Shown piece after piece: positions 22,107-32,375 of a stretch of DNA of 64,000 bases. The first letter of the stretch is position 1. Each line of letters begins with the position of its first letter. The notes below the pieces were generated by a model that worked only from the letters and a program-made list of their open reading frames with translations, was not told where the DNA came from and ran no database searches. The stretch is from Ophiocordyceps camponoti-saundersi (nom. inval.) (Eukaryota > Ascomycota > Sordariomycetes > Hypocreales > Ophiocordycipitaceae), in assembly GCA_003339415.1 (NCBI GenBank), contig PDHQ01000096.1, positions 1 to 64,000 on the forward strand, given 5' to 3'. Position numbers and translations under genes: made by a program.

Positions 22107-25100
22107 TCACACAAACCGGACCTCGTCAAACAGACCTGCCCGGACCTGCATAAGCCCGGCCAACTCCAACAAAAAGTACTGAAAGACGATGACGTTGGTC
22201 ATGATGTGCGACACCGACGCCTTCGTCTCCTCCTCCGACTCCTTCTCCTCCTTCTTCTGCTCCTCCTCCTCCGCCTCCTCCTCCTCCTCATTCCCCGCCT
22301 CTCCCTTCCTCTTGGCATCCCCCTCCCTCTCACCCCCTACCGCCGTCGCCTCCTCCACCTCCACCTCCTTCTCCTTCTTCCCCCCCTCCTCCTCCTCCTC
22401 GTCCACTCCCTCCCCTCGCTCCTCTGCCTTCCTGCCCAGGTCCAGGCTGACCACCCGCTCCTCCTCGGGCAAGCCCACGCGCCTCGCCAGGATCTTCTGA
22501 TCGATGGCCGCGAACGCTGCCGCCTGACTCGCCGTCACCGCGTCACCGTCGTCGGCTGCAGACCCCCCAAAGTCGCTGCCCGACGACACGCTGCGATCGT
22601 AATTCATCGGAAACTCCTTGGGAGCCACCCGCGTCGCCTTGGCAGAGCCAGCCTCCGTCGCCGGCGCCGGGGACGACGTCCTCGAGCTCCGGCTTAGCTC
22701 CTTGCGTCCTCGCGGGCTGCCCGACCGGGTCGGCGTCCCTAGCTCGGAGAGGAGTCGTTGCGCGAAGCCCTCCAGCGCCGACGGCCGCGACGGCGAGCCC
22801 GTCCGCAGCGACCTGTCCGGGCTGGGCCGCTCCGGCGTCGTCCCCTTCGAAGCCGGAGAGGCCTTGCGCGCCGGTCTGGGGTTTTCGAGCATCGTCTCGG
22901 CCGTCCGAAAGGCTTCCCGCCTCTGCTGGAGCAGTTCGTCGAACCGGGGAACTACCCCCCTGTATGCCGCTGCTTGGTTGCAAAGGCGCTTGAGGAGACG
23001 TAGGAATCGCGGCACCGTCGCTTGTGACCACCTGGGCCGTTGTCTGCATCTGTCCATTGTCTTGAGTCTCCGTGCCTCGCCCACCGATGGTCGTCGGCCT
23101 CGTCCGGCGGATGCAAGCCCGGCTCGGCTCGGTCCCGCCTGGGTCTCCTTCTCTCCCCCTTCCCCCTCCTCCGTTTCTTGCTCTCTTCCTTTTATTTCTT
23201 CGTCGTCGTCGTCGTCATCATCATCGTCATCATCTTCCTCCTCTACCTCGTCATAGACATACGTCTTCGGGTTCCGAGCCATCCACCCTTCGATGCTCGT
23301 GTAGCCGCATATAGCCAAGTCGACCAAAGCCTCCGTAATAGACAGATTCATTTCAACAGGATTGACGAAAAACCTGTCCAATAGGTCGAGAATGGCGTTC
23401 AGTAGCGGGTCGTCGGCTCGAAGGCCGTGGCCCCGCACTTGCCTCGGCGCCCCTGGCAGGCTGTCGGCGATGGCAGGCTGTCGATGGTCGTCGGCCGACA
23501 CGCGCGGCGCCACCAGCCTCAGGGAGCAAGGGTGGCTCTCCAGTCTAAACATGTTGTCCTTCAAAATATTCCCGTACACCTGGTCAAAGTCGCCCTGTCC
23601 ACCGATGGAGCCGGCAAGGGAGATGAGGTAGTCAACTTCCTGCTCGTGAGCGCCCACTGTACGCTGAACGGCGCTCCTAGGCAGAACCTCGGTCCTGAGC
23701 AAGGTCGTGACGGCATATCGATGATGCCTCTTGAGAATGGCCGAGACGAGCTGAAGCGTCACGTTAATCGTCTGCTGATTACGCGACCTCAAACACGAGA
23801 GGATGAGATCGACCAGGTTGAAAAGCAAGGGAGATGCCGTTTCGGTCGACCGCTGGGCCATCATGGTCGCGAGATCCATCGACTTGCGCCTTCGAGCGTT
23901 GCTGACGGGCGAGGTAGGTGAATTCGGATTCGTCAACGATGGGACGTCCGGAAGAGCCAATAGGTAGTGTAGAATCAGGTTGATCATGTCAGGATGGTCC
24001 AACGACTCGAGGATGCGGCGCAAATACGTCAAGACGGCCACGGACGAGCCTCCGTCGATATCAGACGACTCTAGCAGGGAAGGATATCTATTGCCCCGGG
24101 AGGTTAGGCGGAACGAGGCCATTGAATCAATCAAACTAGAGGTGATAGCAAGCAAGGAAAAGACGTACAGAAGCTGTTGCAAAAATATGGCCTGAAAGTG
24201 CTCCAAAAGCGTAGACTTCACCTCGACGGATCCGCAGTGGTTCAAGACGTCTTGCCAGAACAAGAGATGGGAGAGAAAGGTGTCGAGGTGCGACTGAAAC
24301 TCGGGAGCGCACGAGCTGACAATGTCGAAGCTGGCAACGGGGTGCTCGTAGTCGGAGAGGGCGAGAATGGGCGGTAGGTCGTGAGGCGGATGGTCGATGA
24401 CCAGCTTGCGGCTCAGCTGGCTATACAGGGCGCCTAGGCCAGTGGCCATGAGCGTCGAGAGGTCGCTCTCGATGATCCATTGCTCCAGATTGGCCGAGCT
24501 AGAGGCCGCCTCGATGATGTATAGCAAGCCGGTGCGAGCGAAGTCGCCCACTTTGCCCTCATGATGGATATAGTCGAGCAGGATGTAGAAGAGAGGAAAG
24601 TCTGCCCTCTGGGTACGACCGGCGACCGGGTTATCTTCTTCGCTCCTACGCCTTCCAGGCTTCTGCGGCCGAAACCAAGCGGGCAAGACGTCCGGGTCAA
24701 GACGAATCTTGGTGGTGATGTTAAAAGCCAGCTCGACGACCCGAGACTCGGTGTCGAGACCGAGGCGCACGCTATTGACGCCCGTGATCCGAACGAGCAG
24801 ATTCGTCAGGCTGGCCGAAAAGGTAGCGTTCTCCACAAACGCCTCCTCCTCGCTCTCGACCAGCGTGGCAAAGAGGAGGACGGCCTCCTTGATGATCCAC
24901 TCGTCGTACGACGTCGTGGCGATCTTTCCGATCGGCACGTATATTTGCTTCGCCGCCGCATACTGGATACACGGGTGCGGTAGCGGCCGTCGGCTCTCGT
25001 CGCTGAGGATGTTGCTGAGCGCTTGGAGCCGCGCCTCGAGTGTGTCGGCCGCGTCGCTATCGCGGGATAGATCCGACGCCGAGCGCCACGTTGACTAGAT

Positions 25101-25340
25101 GGAAACATGTCGTCTCAGCACGGGGCCACGAACGATCTATTCCCGCCATGACAGGAGAAGCCTCACCAGCAATCCGCCATATTCTTTCTCGAACCGGTGC
25201 AGCCGCCTGGCCGGATCTTTGGCCTGGTCTGCCCGAGACGAGCTCGATGCCAAGGGACTCAGCAGACGCGACCACTGCCGTCATCAGTCGCGCTGTCGAA
25301 AGACACGGACGGGGAGGACTTTTTCGCTTACAAAGTCCAT
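22107..25340 (-). CDS. fhipA: FHF complex FHIP homologue (RAI16-like), 3 exons, about 1034 aa
   Basis: My model is exons 25332-25340 (Met-Asp-Phe only), 25167-25274 and 22107-25094, with phases that agree. The N-terminus reads MDF-WSRLL, then an Arg-Leu-His-Arg-Phe-Glu segment. The core has AAAKQIYVPIGKIATTSYD and EEAFVEN, hallmarks of the RAI16/FHIP family. The C-terminus ends LFDEVRFV, as in fungal FHIP proteins. In Aspergillus, FhipA with HookA and FtsA links early endosomes to dynein on microtubules; the role here is by homology. Acidic tracts (a run of Asp near residue 660 and a Glu-rich block near residue 950) and a Ser/Pro/Arg-rich linker separate the helical core from the C-terminal motif. 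The 9-nt first exon is easily missed. The gene ends about 200 bp from the RIP block. Confidence 0.85.
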
Positions 25341-25478
25341 CTTGTTCCCGTCATCGCCTTGGGGAGCGCGAGAAATGATGCGAGCCGACAGTTGGTAAGA
25401 GTTGATGGTCGGATGTCCGTCGTCTCAGCGAGGTACAGGGGTAAGGTGCGCAAACAACTCCTGCAGGCTGCAGGCTGC

Positions 25479-25514
<36 letters not shown>

Positions 25515-26039
25515 ACAACACCCCTACTCACCAACGCCGACACCCGCCGCAGCCAGCCCCATACCCNNNNNNNNNNTGGGGCTGGCCGCGGCGCGGGCGT
25601 TCCCGCCCCCCCCCGCGGACGGGGTGAGCGGGCCGCCCCCACTCCCGCGCGGCCTCGGCCTCGCCCCCCCCCCCCCCCCCCGCTCTCCTACCCCCCCCCT
25701 GCAGCCCGTTTTCTTACTGCGCTGTAGCCTGTGGCCAAGTCGCTGTCACTGTCAGTGACAGCCCCGGGAGGGCGCCGTCCACTGAAAGAGCCGTCGCCGG
25801 CCCGCCGGCCAATTCCGGCACGGTCAACTCCGGACATTAGGTATCTACTACTCTTGAGTCCAAAGACCACTGTCTATGGCTACTGCGACTGCAACTCAGA
25901 GTGACAGGAATTCCCTCATCCCAGCATATTTACGGCTCATCACGTGTTTATATTGACCATCCGCTGTTTGTCGTCTTCGTCTTCTATCTCTAATCCATGG
26001 TTATAAGACGTCCTCCGTCCATCATCGGAACGCCGGCCG
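25341..26039. other. FHIP promoter side and AcrB 3' side; contains an assembly gap
   Basis: There is no gene. It holds a 33-C run (25482-25514), ten Ns (25567-25576), more long C runs up to 25,698 and extreme GC, so the true sequence between about 25,480 and 25,700 is unreliable. A CACGTG lies at 25941-25946. Confidence 0.7.
25567..25576. other. Assembly gap (10 Ns)
   Basis: Ten N bases sit between low-quality-looking C homopolymers, so the gap size is probably nominal. Confidence 0.98.
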
Positions 26040-28931
26040 CTAGCCCGTCGCGCTGTCGCTACTGCTGCCGCCTCCGCTGCTGCCATTTCTCTTGACGAAA
26101 ACCGCTGCCTGCTGAGCCCTCTGTCGCGCCGAGCCTTCGTCACTGGCCTGGGTGAAGCCGCTAACATCACTGAGCATACTCGAACTCCTGACTCGAGTCC
26201 TTGCGCCGCGAATGCTGTCAAAGGCCGGCGATGCCGCAGACGGTAGCCGTGCCGCCATGTTCGGGACCCGAGACGCCGTCGCGTCAGGCGCCGACGGGGC
26301 CCAGGGATAGCTGGCCGTTGTCATCGGGCTCGCGTTCCAGGGGCTCGTCCGCCGAAACGACGCCGGTCCCGGCTCCGGGCCCACGGATGCGTTGGACTCC
26401 ACCTTCATGCCATTAGCCGGCTTCAAGTTGTAGTTCTGCATCGAGTGCAGTCGCCCCTGGAGCTCGCGGAGGTGTTCACGCCTCCTCTGGTTGATGGCCG
26501 CCTGCTGCGCGAGTCGTTCAGTGTAGCCATGCTCGACGGCAGACGCCTGCTCCAGCCACCTGGATCTCTCCTGGCGCCGGCGCTCCGCCTGGCCCTGATC
26601 GCGGCTATTGGAGTTGCTGATGTTTGCCAGCTCCGTGTCAATCTTGGCAATCCGACTCGCAATCTTGTTGCGCCGAGCGTTGAGGTTGCACCTCTCCGCC
26701 TCCTTGGCCTTGACATCCTTGGCCAGCTGCGACTTGTGCTCTTTAAGCTCCTTTTGCGTGGAGTCAAAGATCCTCTTCTCGGCCGAGAAAGCCCGCTCGG
26801 ATTTCTTCTTACGTTCCACGAGCTCAGGCCAAGCCTCGTCCAACTGCTTAAGCTGTTCCGAAAGACGCCTCGTGTCTCGCTCCGTCTGTGCCTTTTGCGT
26901 CTCCTGCTGCCGAATCTTTTGTCTGTATCGCTCGTCGTTGTTTCCGGCCGATGAGAGCTGGTTCTCTGCGAGCTCGTTCTCCTTCTTAAGCGTGTTGATG
27001 CGGTTCTTCCATTCCTTACGCCACGACTTCAGCCGGTTCTTCTCCTCGACGAGCCTGGCCTCGGCGGCCGCGATGGACGTGCGAAGAGTCGTGGCGGGGG
27101 AATCAGGGCGCAACGGCTGCTGTCCGTTCGACTGACCGGGCGACGACACGTCGTGATCGCGCAAGGTCTCCTTAACCGTGCGGATGCTGGTCGTGAACAG
27201 AACCTGGTCCGTTTGAACATGCACAAATTCGCAGACGTATTTGGACGCCGGACGCAGGCCGTAAATGTCACCACTCCACTTGCCGTCTCCGATGGGAAAG
27301 ATGCGTGTCGGCTGCCAATGGGCCTTGTTAATTCGGACGTAGAAAGGCTTCGTCGTGTCCACGCCGGCGGGTACGGCACTGGACGGCTCCTCGTCGGCTG
27401 TCTCCGGGAAGTGACTAGTACTGAAGCAGACCTCGTCGATACCGATGTACGATATCCAGATCTGCCTCAGCTGCCGGTCAAAGGACGGGGTGTTTCCGGC
27501 GGTGTGGATATCTCGCTTGTCCGCCTTGCGCCTGCACCAGCTCGAAAGCTCAGTTTCCTTCATGGCGGCAATCTTGGTGCTCGCAAGCGCCGCCCAAAGC
27601 GGCTGTTGCAGACGCGCCTGGGCGCTCTGCTTTCTCCGTTTCTTCGTCAAACCAACGGAGTGGGAAGAGAGCGTCGTCTCTGCGTCGGGAGCGTTCGAGT
27701 TGGTATCCTGAGCCGAGTCGCCCGCACCCGAGGCGTTGGACCCGCCGGCGACCGCCGACGACTTGGCCGCCTCTGGGTCACCAGGGCCTGCGGTAGCATG
27801 GAAACGTTCACGTCGTAAGTACCATTCCCGGATATATCTGACTATGCCCTGGGTCAGTATGTGAATGGCGATGACACTCTGAATCCACCCATGCGTGTCT
27901 CTCTTATCGTACGGCGCGTGGAGGGCAGCAGCAGAGGTAGTGGTCGTGGCCGTCGTCGTTGTTGCTCCTGTCGACAGTGAACCGCCCAAAACGGCCCGCA
28001 CACGCCACACGTCGGGCAAATGGTAGGCTAGGCGGGGCCAATAACGCTTGGAGGCGCGAACGAGCTTGTGAAGTATGACCCAGGCGAAGCAGGCGGTGAC
28101 GCCTTGCGACGTGCCATCCTTGGCGCTGGTGCCACCGCCGAGCGTAACGGCAATGACGGGCTTGGCGAACTCAAGAATGGAGTCTTGGATAGGCGGCCAC
28201 AAAAAGACCCAGATGAGGAAGAAGAAAAAGTCCATGTAGACGACGGTGGCGAGCATCGGCGCATGCGGATTTCCGTCGACAATTTCGTTGAAGTTGATGT
28301 TCCATCCGGCTCTGTTGGCAACGGGTGGAACGAAGGTGAGGGAGGCGAAGCATGCATAAACCAGAGTCAGCGACAGATAAGGGATGTGCATGAGAATAAT
28401 GAGAATGGCAAGCGTATCCTGGACAGGCAGGGAGCGAACGACGGTGGCGGCGAGGTCGAGAGGCCCAGAGTCGCGGTGCACGTCGGCGTTTTTCATGGCG
28501 TTAACGTCGATCTGCCGATGAACACCCTCGGGGCCAGGTCCTAAGCTAGAGAGGCACGACTCGGACGAGGTCTCGGAATAGGCGTCGAGCGAGCGCCTTC
28601 GGAGAGCATGGCCCGGTCGAAGATCAAGGCCATGCGGAACGGCGGCGTCATCAGAGCGCTTCTTGGCTTGATGGGCGCCGTTGACGAGGCCGTTGGGGGC
28701 AAGCGACGAAGGTGGCGGCAGAGACGGCGGCGAGGGCGGCGAGGGCGGCTGAGACAGAGAGGCATAGCTGTCCGAACAAACGGTCGAGCCGTTGAGGAAG
28801 TCGCAGTTCTTGTTGTTGGCCGAGATGCGCCTTCCAAGGCCTACGGACCCATTGTCGTGCCTCACGTCGCGATGGCCTGCGCCGGCGCCCAACTGTCGCT
28901 TGCCCGAGCTCGACGCTCGAGGCATGCGCAA
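26040..28931 (-). CDS. acrB: AcrB-like ubiquitination-network membrane protein, 963 aa
   Basis: A single exon. The N-terminal 165 residues are low-complexity (Ser/Pro/Gly, basic). Hydrophobic segments follow at about 172-200 (DTLAILIILMHIPYLSLTLV) and 225-250 (MDFFFFLIWVFLWPPI), with weaker ones to about 360. A conserved middle block resembling a fibronectin-type strand (WSGDIYGLRPASKYVCEF) follows near 570-600. A long charged coiled coil covers roughly 640-830, and the tail is Ser/Pro-rich. This architecture and several blocks match the fungal AcrB family, known from Aspergillus acriflavine resistance and links to deubiquitination and carbon-repression signalling. Function is by family only. 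The start could be either of two Mets two codons apart. Confidence 0.7.
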   Translation of the reverse strand: MRMPRASSSGKRQLGAGAGHRDVRHDNGSVGLGRRISANNKNCDFLNGSTVCSDSYASLSQPPSPPSPPSLPPPSSLAPNGLVNGAHQAKKRSDDAAVPHGLDLRPGHALRRRSLDAYSETSSESCLSSLGPGPEGVHRQIDVNAMKNADVHRDSGPLDLAATVVRSLPVQDTLAILIILMHIPYLSLTLVYACFASLTFVPPVANRAGWNINFNEIVDGNPHAPMLATVVYMDFFFFLIWVFLWPPIQDSILEFAKPVIAVTLGGGTSAKDGTSQGVTACFAWVILHKLVRASKRYWPRLAYHLPDVWRVRAVLGGSLSTGATTTTATTTTSAAALHAPYDKRDTHGWIQSVIAIHILTQGIVRYIREWYLRRERFHATAGPGDPEAAKSSAVAGGSNASGAGDSAQDTNSNAPDAETTLSSHSVGLTKKRRKQSAQARLQQPLWAALASTKIAAMKETELSSWCRRKADKRDIHTAGNTPSFDRQLRQIWISYIGIDEVCFSTSHFPETADEEPSSAVPAGVDTTKPFYVRINKAHWQPTRIFPIGDGKWSGDIYGLRPASKYVCEFVHVQTDQVLFTTSIRTVKETLRDHDVSSPGQSNGQQPLRPDSPATTLRTSIAAAEARLVEEKNRLKSWRKEWKNRINTLKKENELAENQLSSAGNNDERYRQKIRQQETQKAQTERDTRRLSEQLKQLDEAWPELVERKKKSERAFSAEKRIFDSTQKELKEHKSQLAKDVKAKEAERCNLNARRNKIASRIAKIDTELANISNSNSRDQGQAERRRQERSRWLEQASAVEHGYTERLAQQAAINQRRREHLRELQGRLHSMQNYNLKPANGMKVESNASVGPEPGPASFRRTSPWNASPMTTASYPWAPSAPDATASRVPNMAARLPSAASPAFDSIRGARTRVRSSSMLSDVSGFTQASDEGSARQRAQQAAVFVKRNGSSGGGSSSDSATG

Positions 28932-30930
28932 GCTTGCCTAGAGAAGAGCCACTGTGCTGTAGAGCTTCGTGGCTCCGGAGCCACGGAGATGGAAAGCGAA
29001 AAGAGGCGCTTTAGAGGCAGGAGGAGGCAAATGGGTTTGAAGCGGGGGAGAGGGAGAGAGGGCGCCGTCGTCGCTGGGCCTTTTTCTTAAACCGTGGCCG
29101 AGGTCGGAGGCGGGCCGAAGCACGGGAAGGACGAACGACAAGGGCGAAGTGAGGCCGGGACGGACTTTCCGCTGATGCCGTCCAGGGCCTCCTCACCAGG
29201 CACTGTGATGAGAGAGTTTCTGCCGGCGAATAGGAAAATAAGAGGGGATTGCCTCAAGGAAGGAAGGAAGGGACGAACGGATGGAAGAATGAGAGGGGGG
29301 GGTAAAGAGGTTGCTTTGCTGAGCTTGCTGACCTAAGCCTGACATTCCTCTGCTTTTTTTTTCTTCCTTCTTTATTTTAAGGGAAAAAAAAATCTGAAAT
29401 TTCCCGCCGCGGGGCCGGCTTTAGTAAGCAATCGATTCGGCGCTAAGAGAGTACGAAGACAAGTAAGGTTGACTTGGGAGTTGGGGATGATGCGGCGGAC
29501 TTTGCATGGATAAATGCCCCGAGTCATCCATCTGCTTAATCAATGCCGTGACACAGGCGCAATAGCCGTGGTGTACGGATTACATATGTATGTATGTATG
29601 TATGTCCAGAGTTGGTATGTATGCATGCATTGGCCCAGATCCTCTCTCTAATAGCCACATACAAATAACGAAAGAGCATCGAATGATGATCAGTACCTAC
29701 CTAGCTAGCCTAAGATCGGGGCTCGCTTCGGGAATAGCGTCAGGAAATGCCAGCAGTGTCTCCTCCTTAGGCCCGGCGCCACAGGAGGTAAGATATCATG
29801 TCAAGCAAGCACACATATCCGTACATGTGTACATACAACACAAGGTTGCAGTCCACGACTCATCACACACCAAACTCTATGCAAATACTGATACGCTGAT
29901 GGGCAGGCATGACGCTTGCCATGGAAGGCACGATTGGTACGGCCGCGGGTACAAATTGGCACGACCCCCCTCCCCCCTTTCTAGACAGATCATCATCCTT
30001 AGGTCAAATTGAGCACGACCGTCTTGCTGCTTTAGGCACTATTCCTTTCTTTCTTACGCCTATGTACATACATACATATGTACATAATACGGATGCAGTA
30101 GTAGGAATCGCTCTGTCGTGAATCATTTGCACATATGTACATACCTACATACATATTACATGAATACCTACATGCTGCATATGGCACATTATGGATCTTC
30201 ACATGGCTGTGTCCGCTTTCCTATGCTTGAAGAAGGGCACAGCTTTCGTCACAGCCCTGCCTGACAGACGTGGGTTAGTTGGTTGGCGATTTGCCAGCAC
30301 CTCATGTGCCAAGCCTCCGTACCTACCCTAGATCGGCTCTCCAATTGAGGCAATTCCTCGCCCACAGGCACAGTTGGGTGTCTGTAGATCACGACACAAC
30401 AAACTGCCTCACCGCTTGCAGTCTTATTCGCCAATGAAAGGCAGTGTCACATTGCATTAGACTGTTGTGCTACAGCCCTCACACCGCTGCCGGACCGCGT
30501 GGAGTCTGTGTCGCACCGCATACGCGGGGAATGACCTGCTTTTACGCAGAGTCATGAAGACAAACAGTGCCGTCGGCTCTACTTAATCATTACACATAAT
30601 TACATATGTACATAGGTATGTTTACTGTTACTCAGAACACCTAAACGTTTATCATTAACCTCTTTCTCGCATCTCTACTCCGTACATATGCCTGCAAGGC
30701 CATGTAATCCCAGTAAGCATCCAGAACACACCAGCTTCTTCAACCTTCATTACAGAGCCGACGTCATCGTCCTGCCAAATCTCCCAGACGAAAACCTCCC
30801 TCCGCCAGCATTTCGATCTGCACCAAAGCAGGAGACAATCTCTCTAGCAATAGTAACGTCAGAGGATACTCCGCATTTCCACAAACAGACTGCGCGATGC
30901 TAGTACGAGACTTACCTACCCAGAGCCTAC
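28932..30930. other. 2-kb intergenic region
   Basis: I find no convincing gene. The first 450 bp upstream of acrB are purine-rich on the plus strand with GGGAGAGGGAGAGAGGGC and GGAAGGAAGGAAGG runs, probably promoter and leader. TATG/CATA tetranucleotide repeats occur at 29,585-29,604 and near 30,060-30,160 (TACATACATACATATGTACAT). Short open frames here have no coding character. Confidence 0.6.
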
Positions 30931-31140
30931 CTATCTGCAACGTCCTCGGAATATTCCTGAGTTAAGGAGAATAGTTCTTTCGCATCTATTGGAACAACAT
31001 TGATCGGCCGTGAGGCAGTGGGACCTCCTGCCATAGCAGCGGTGTTTGCGAACAGTCTTAAAGGAAACTCGGCGGTCGTCCTTTTCTACCGCTGCTGCTG
31101 CCAGGTTGAGAAAACAAAGGAAAATAAGAACGCATCTCAT
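30931..31140 (-). CDS. Small secreted knottin-like cysteine-rich peptide, 69 aa
   Basis: A single exon. Residues 1-17 form a signal peptide (hydrophobic core to an Ala run). Residues 18-34 are a basic linker with Arg-Arg and Arg-Lys-His-Arg, possibly a pro-region. The rest has six cysteines spaced C-x6-C-x5-CC-x3-C-x14-C (C35, C42, C48, C49, C53, C68), the order expected of an inhibitor cystine knot. The last loop is slightly long. A TATA-like box (TATAAG) sits at 31253-31258, about 115 bp upstream. I do not recognise a specific family. A secreted effector, antimicrobial or toxin-like peptide are all possible. No neighbouring biosynthetic genes are present. The gene is isolated between two housekeeping genes, and its activity is unknown. 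Confidence 0.6.
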   Translation of the reverse strand: MRCVLIFLCFLNLAAAAVEKDDRRVSFKTVRKHRCYGRRSHCLTADQCCSNRCERTILLNSGIFRGRCR

Positions 31141-31252
31141 TGTACGAAGTAGTCTTTAAAACGACAGAACAAGTAATGAAATGCCTTGTAGTAGCTAGAG
31201 TGGTTTGTTAAATTCCTGACGAGGAGAGCATCAACTTGAGAGGCACGCCACT

Positions 31253-31258
31253 CTTATA
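31253..31258 (-). promoter_or_regulatory. TATA-like box of the knottin-like gene
   Basis: Minus strand GGTATAAGAG, about 115 bp before the ATG. This is a reasonable distance for a fungal promoter with a short leader. Confidence 0.4.
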
Positions 31259-31573
31259 CCTTTGTATATCAACATATTTGTTCAAACCCGTTTGCGAGAC
31301 AAAGGATTGGTTTGCTAATCTTGAGATACAGAGTTCACGGGTTACATAAGATCGAATATGAGACTTCACATATAAATACAACAATTATGTAATTGTTTCT
31401 CTATTCTCTCCCGCCACGGCTGATCAGGAAGCAAGTCAAGCGAAGCTAAGTCATAAGCTTGACAACAAATCATCATATGCCCATAAAAGAGACATCCATG
31501 TTCTGAATTAGTCCTTAAAGAATCCCTCGTCCTTCGTTCTCATTACATATGTCGAGAAGGAGGGCATGTCAGA

Positions 31574-31581
31574 TCACGTGA
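31574..31581. promoter_or_regulatory. Palindromic TCACGTGA box
   Basis: It lies 70 bp before the LYR protein ATG. The motif is the core site of CACGTG-binding bHLH factors such as Cbf1-type proteins; binding here is inferred. Confidence 0.4.
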
Positions 31582-31650
31582 TACCATGACATCATTCCCC
31601 GAACCACCTCTAGCCGAGCTTCGCGACGCCTCTCCGGTGCAGATCAACAA

Positions 31651-32256
31651 ATGGCCAATCTCAACCCCGAGCTCCGACGGCAAGTCATAGCCATCTACAA
31701 GGGTCAGTCTCCCTGTTTGTGTAAGGAAGCAAAACTCAGCTGAGCGTGACAGAGCTTCTCCATGTTGGTCGAGAATATCCTCTCGGCTTCGATTACTTTC
31801 GTCCGCGCTTGCACAAAGCCTTCATGTCACGCGCCGATGAGCGCAACGAGGCCAAGATCATATCCTACATCGGCCAAGCTGAATATGTCAAGAAAGGTAT
31901 GGACTATATCTTCTGGGCCAGTATAAGCATTGCTAATGTTTTGCCGTCGTCCACAGAGATTGAAGCTCTGTAAGAGATCCGACTTCTATCTCTAGACAAG
32001 AAAACCCCCCGTACAAATCCTTTCACCTCATGTCATCTGCCACTCTACTTTCCAGCAGATAGATCCCTTTAAAAGTTTGATTTCTATGCAATGAGCGACC
32101 GCCAAAGAAGGGAAACAACACTTGTCCCCAATCACCCCCAAACATGGCTCATGACCACTTATGACCATCAGCTAACGGCTCGAGGGGGTTTTATGTTGTA
32201 GGCGCTACCTGAAGCGATACCGCACATTGAGAAAAAGGTATGACTCCGACGCGTGA
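31651..32256 (+). CDS. LYR-motif mitochondrial protein (ETFRF1/LYRM5-like), 4 exons, 87 aa
   Basis: Exons are 31651-31702, 31753-31896, 31957-31969 (13 nt) and 32202-32256, with consistent phases and a GCTAAC branch site before the last acceptor. Exon 2 carries the family block [19 protein letters not shown] and the AEYVKKE helix, and exon 4 adds [17 protein letters not shown] proteins are small helical mitochondrial matrix factors that bind acyl-ACP and assist assembly or regulation. The Tyr-Pro-Leu-Gly-Phe-Asp-Tyr form matches the electron-transfer-flavoprotein regulatory factor subgroup. The length equals that of homologues. Because the exons are tiny the gene is easily missed. It converges on the methyltransferase with about 120 bp between stop codons. 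Confidence 0.85.
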
Positions 32257-32375
32257 TCCGCGGTACGGGGTTCGGTCGGGTAGATAGATAGATGGCTGCC
32301 GTTCAGCTCGCAGCTTGATTAGCAGACGCTTCTGGGTTTCAGGTGCCCGTTGCAGTTGACTGGCACGATGCTCAA

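Noticed and set aside
22092..22697. Long Leu/Arg-rich frame opposite the FHIP 3' end
   Set aside because: It is the antisense shadow of the Glu/Lys-rich FHIP tail. Its low-complexity composition follows from that.
25197..25758. Pro-rich frames running across the N gap
   Set aside because: They are made of C homopolymers and unknown bases and overlap the start of the real FHIP gene.
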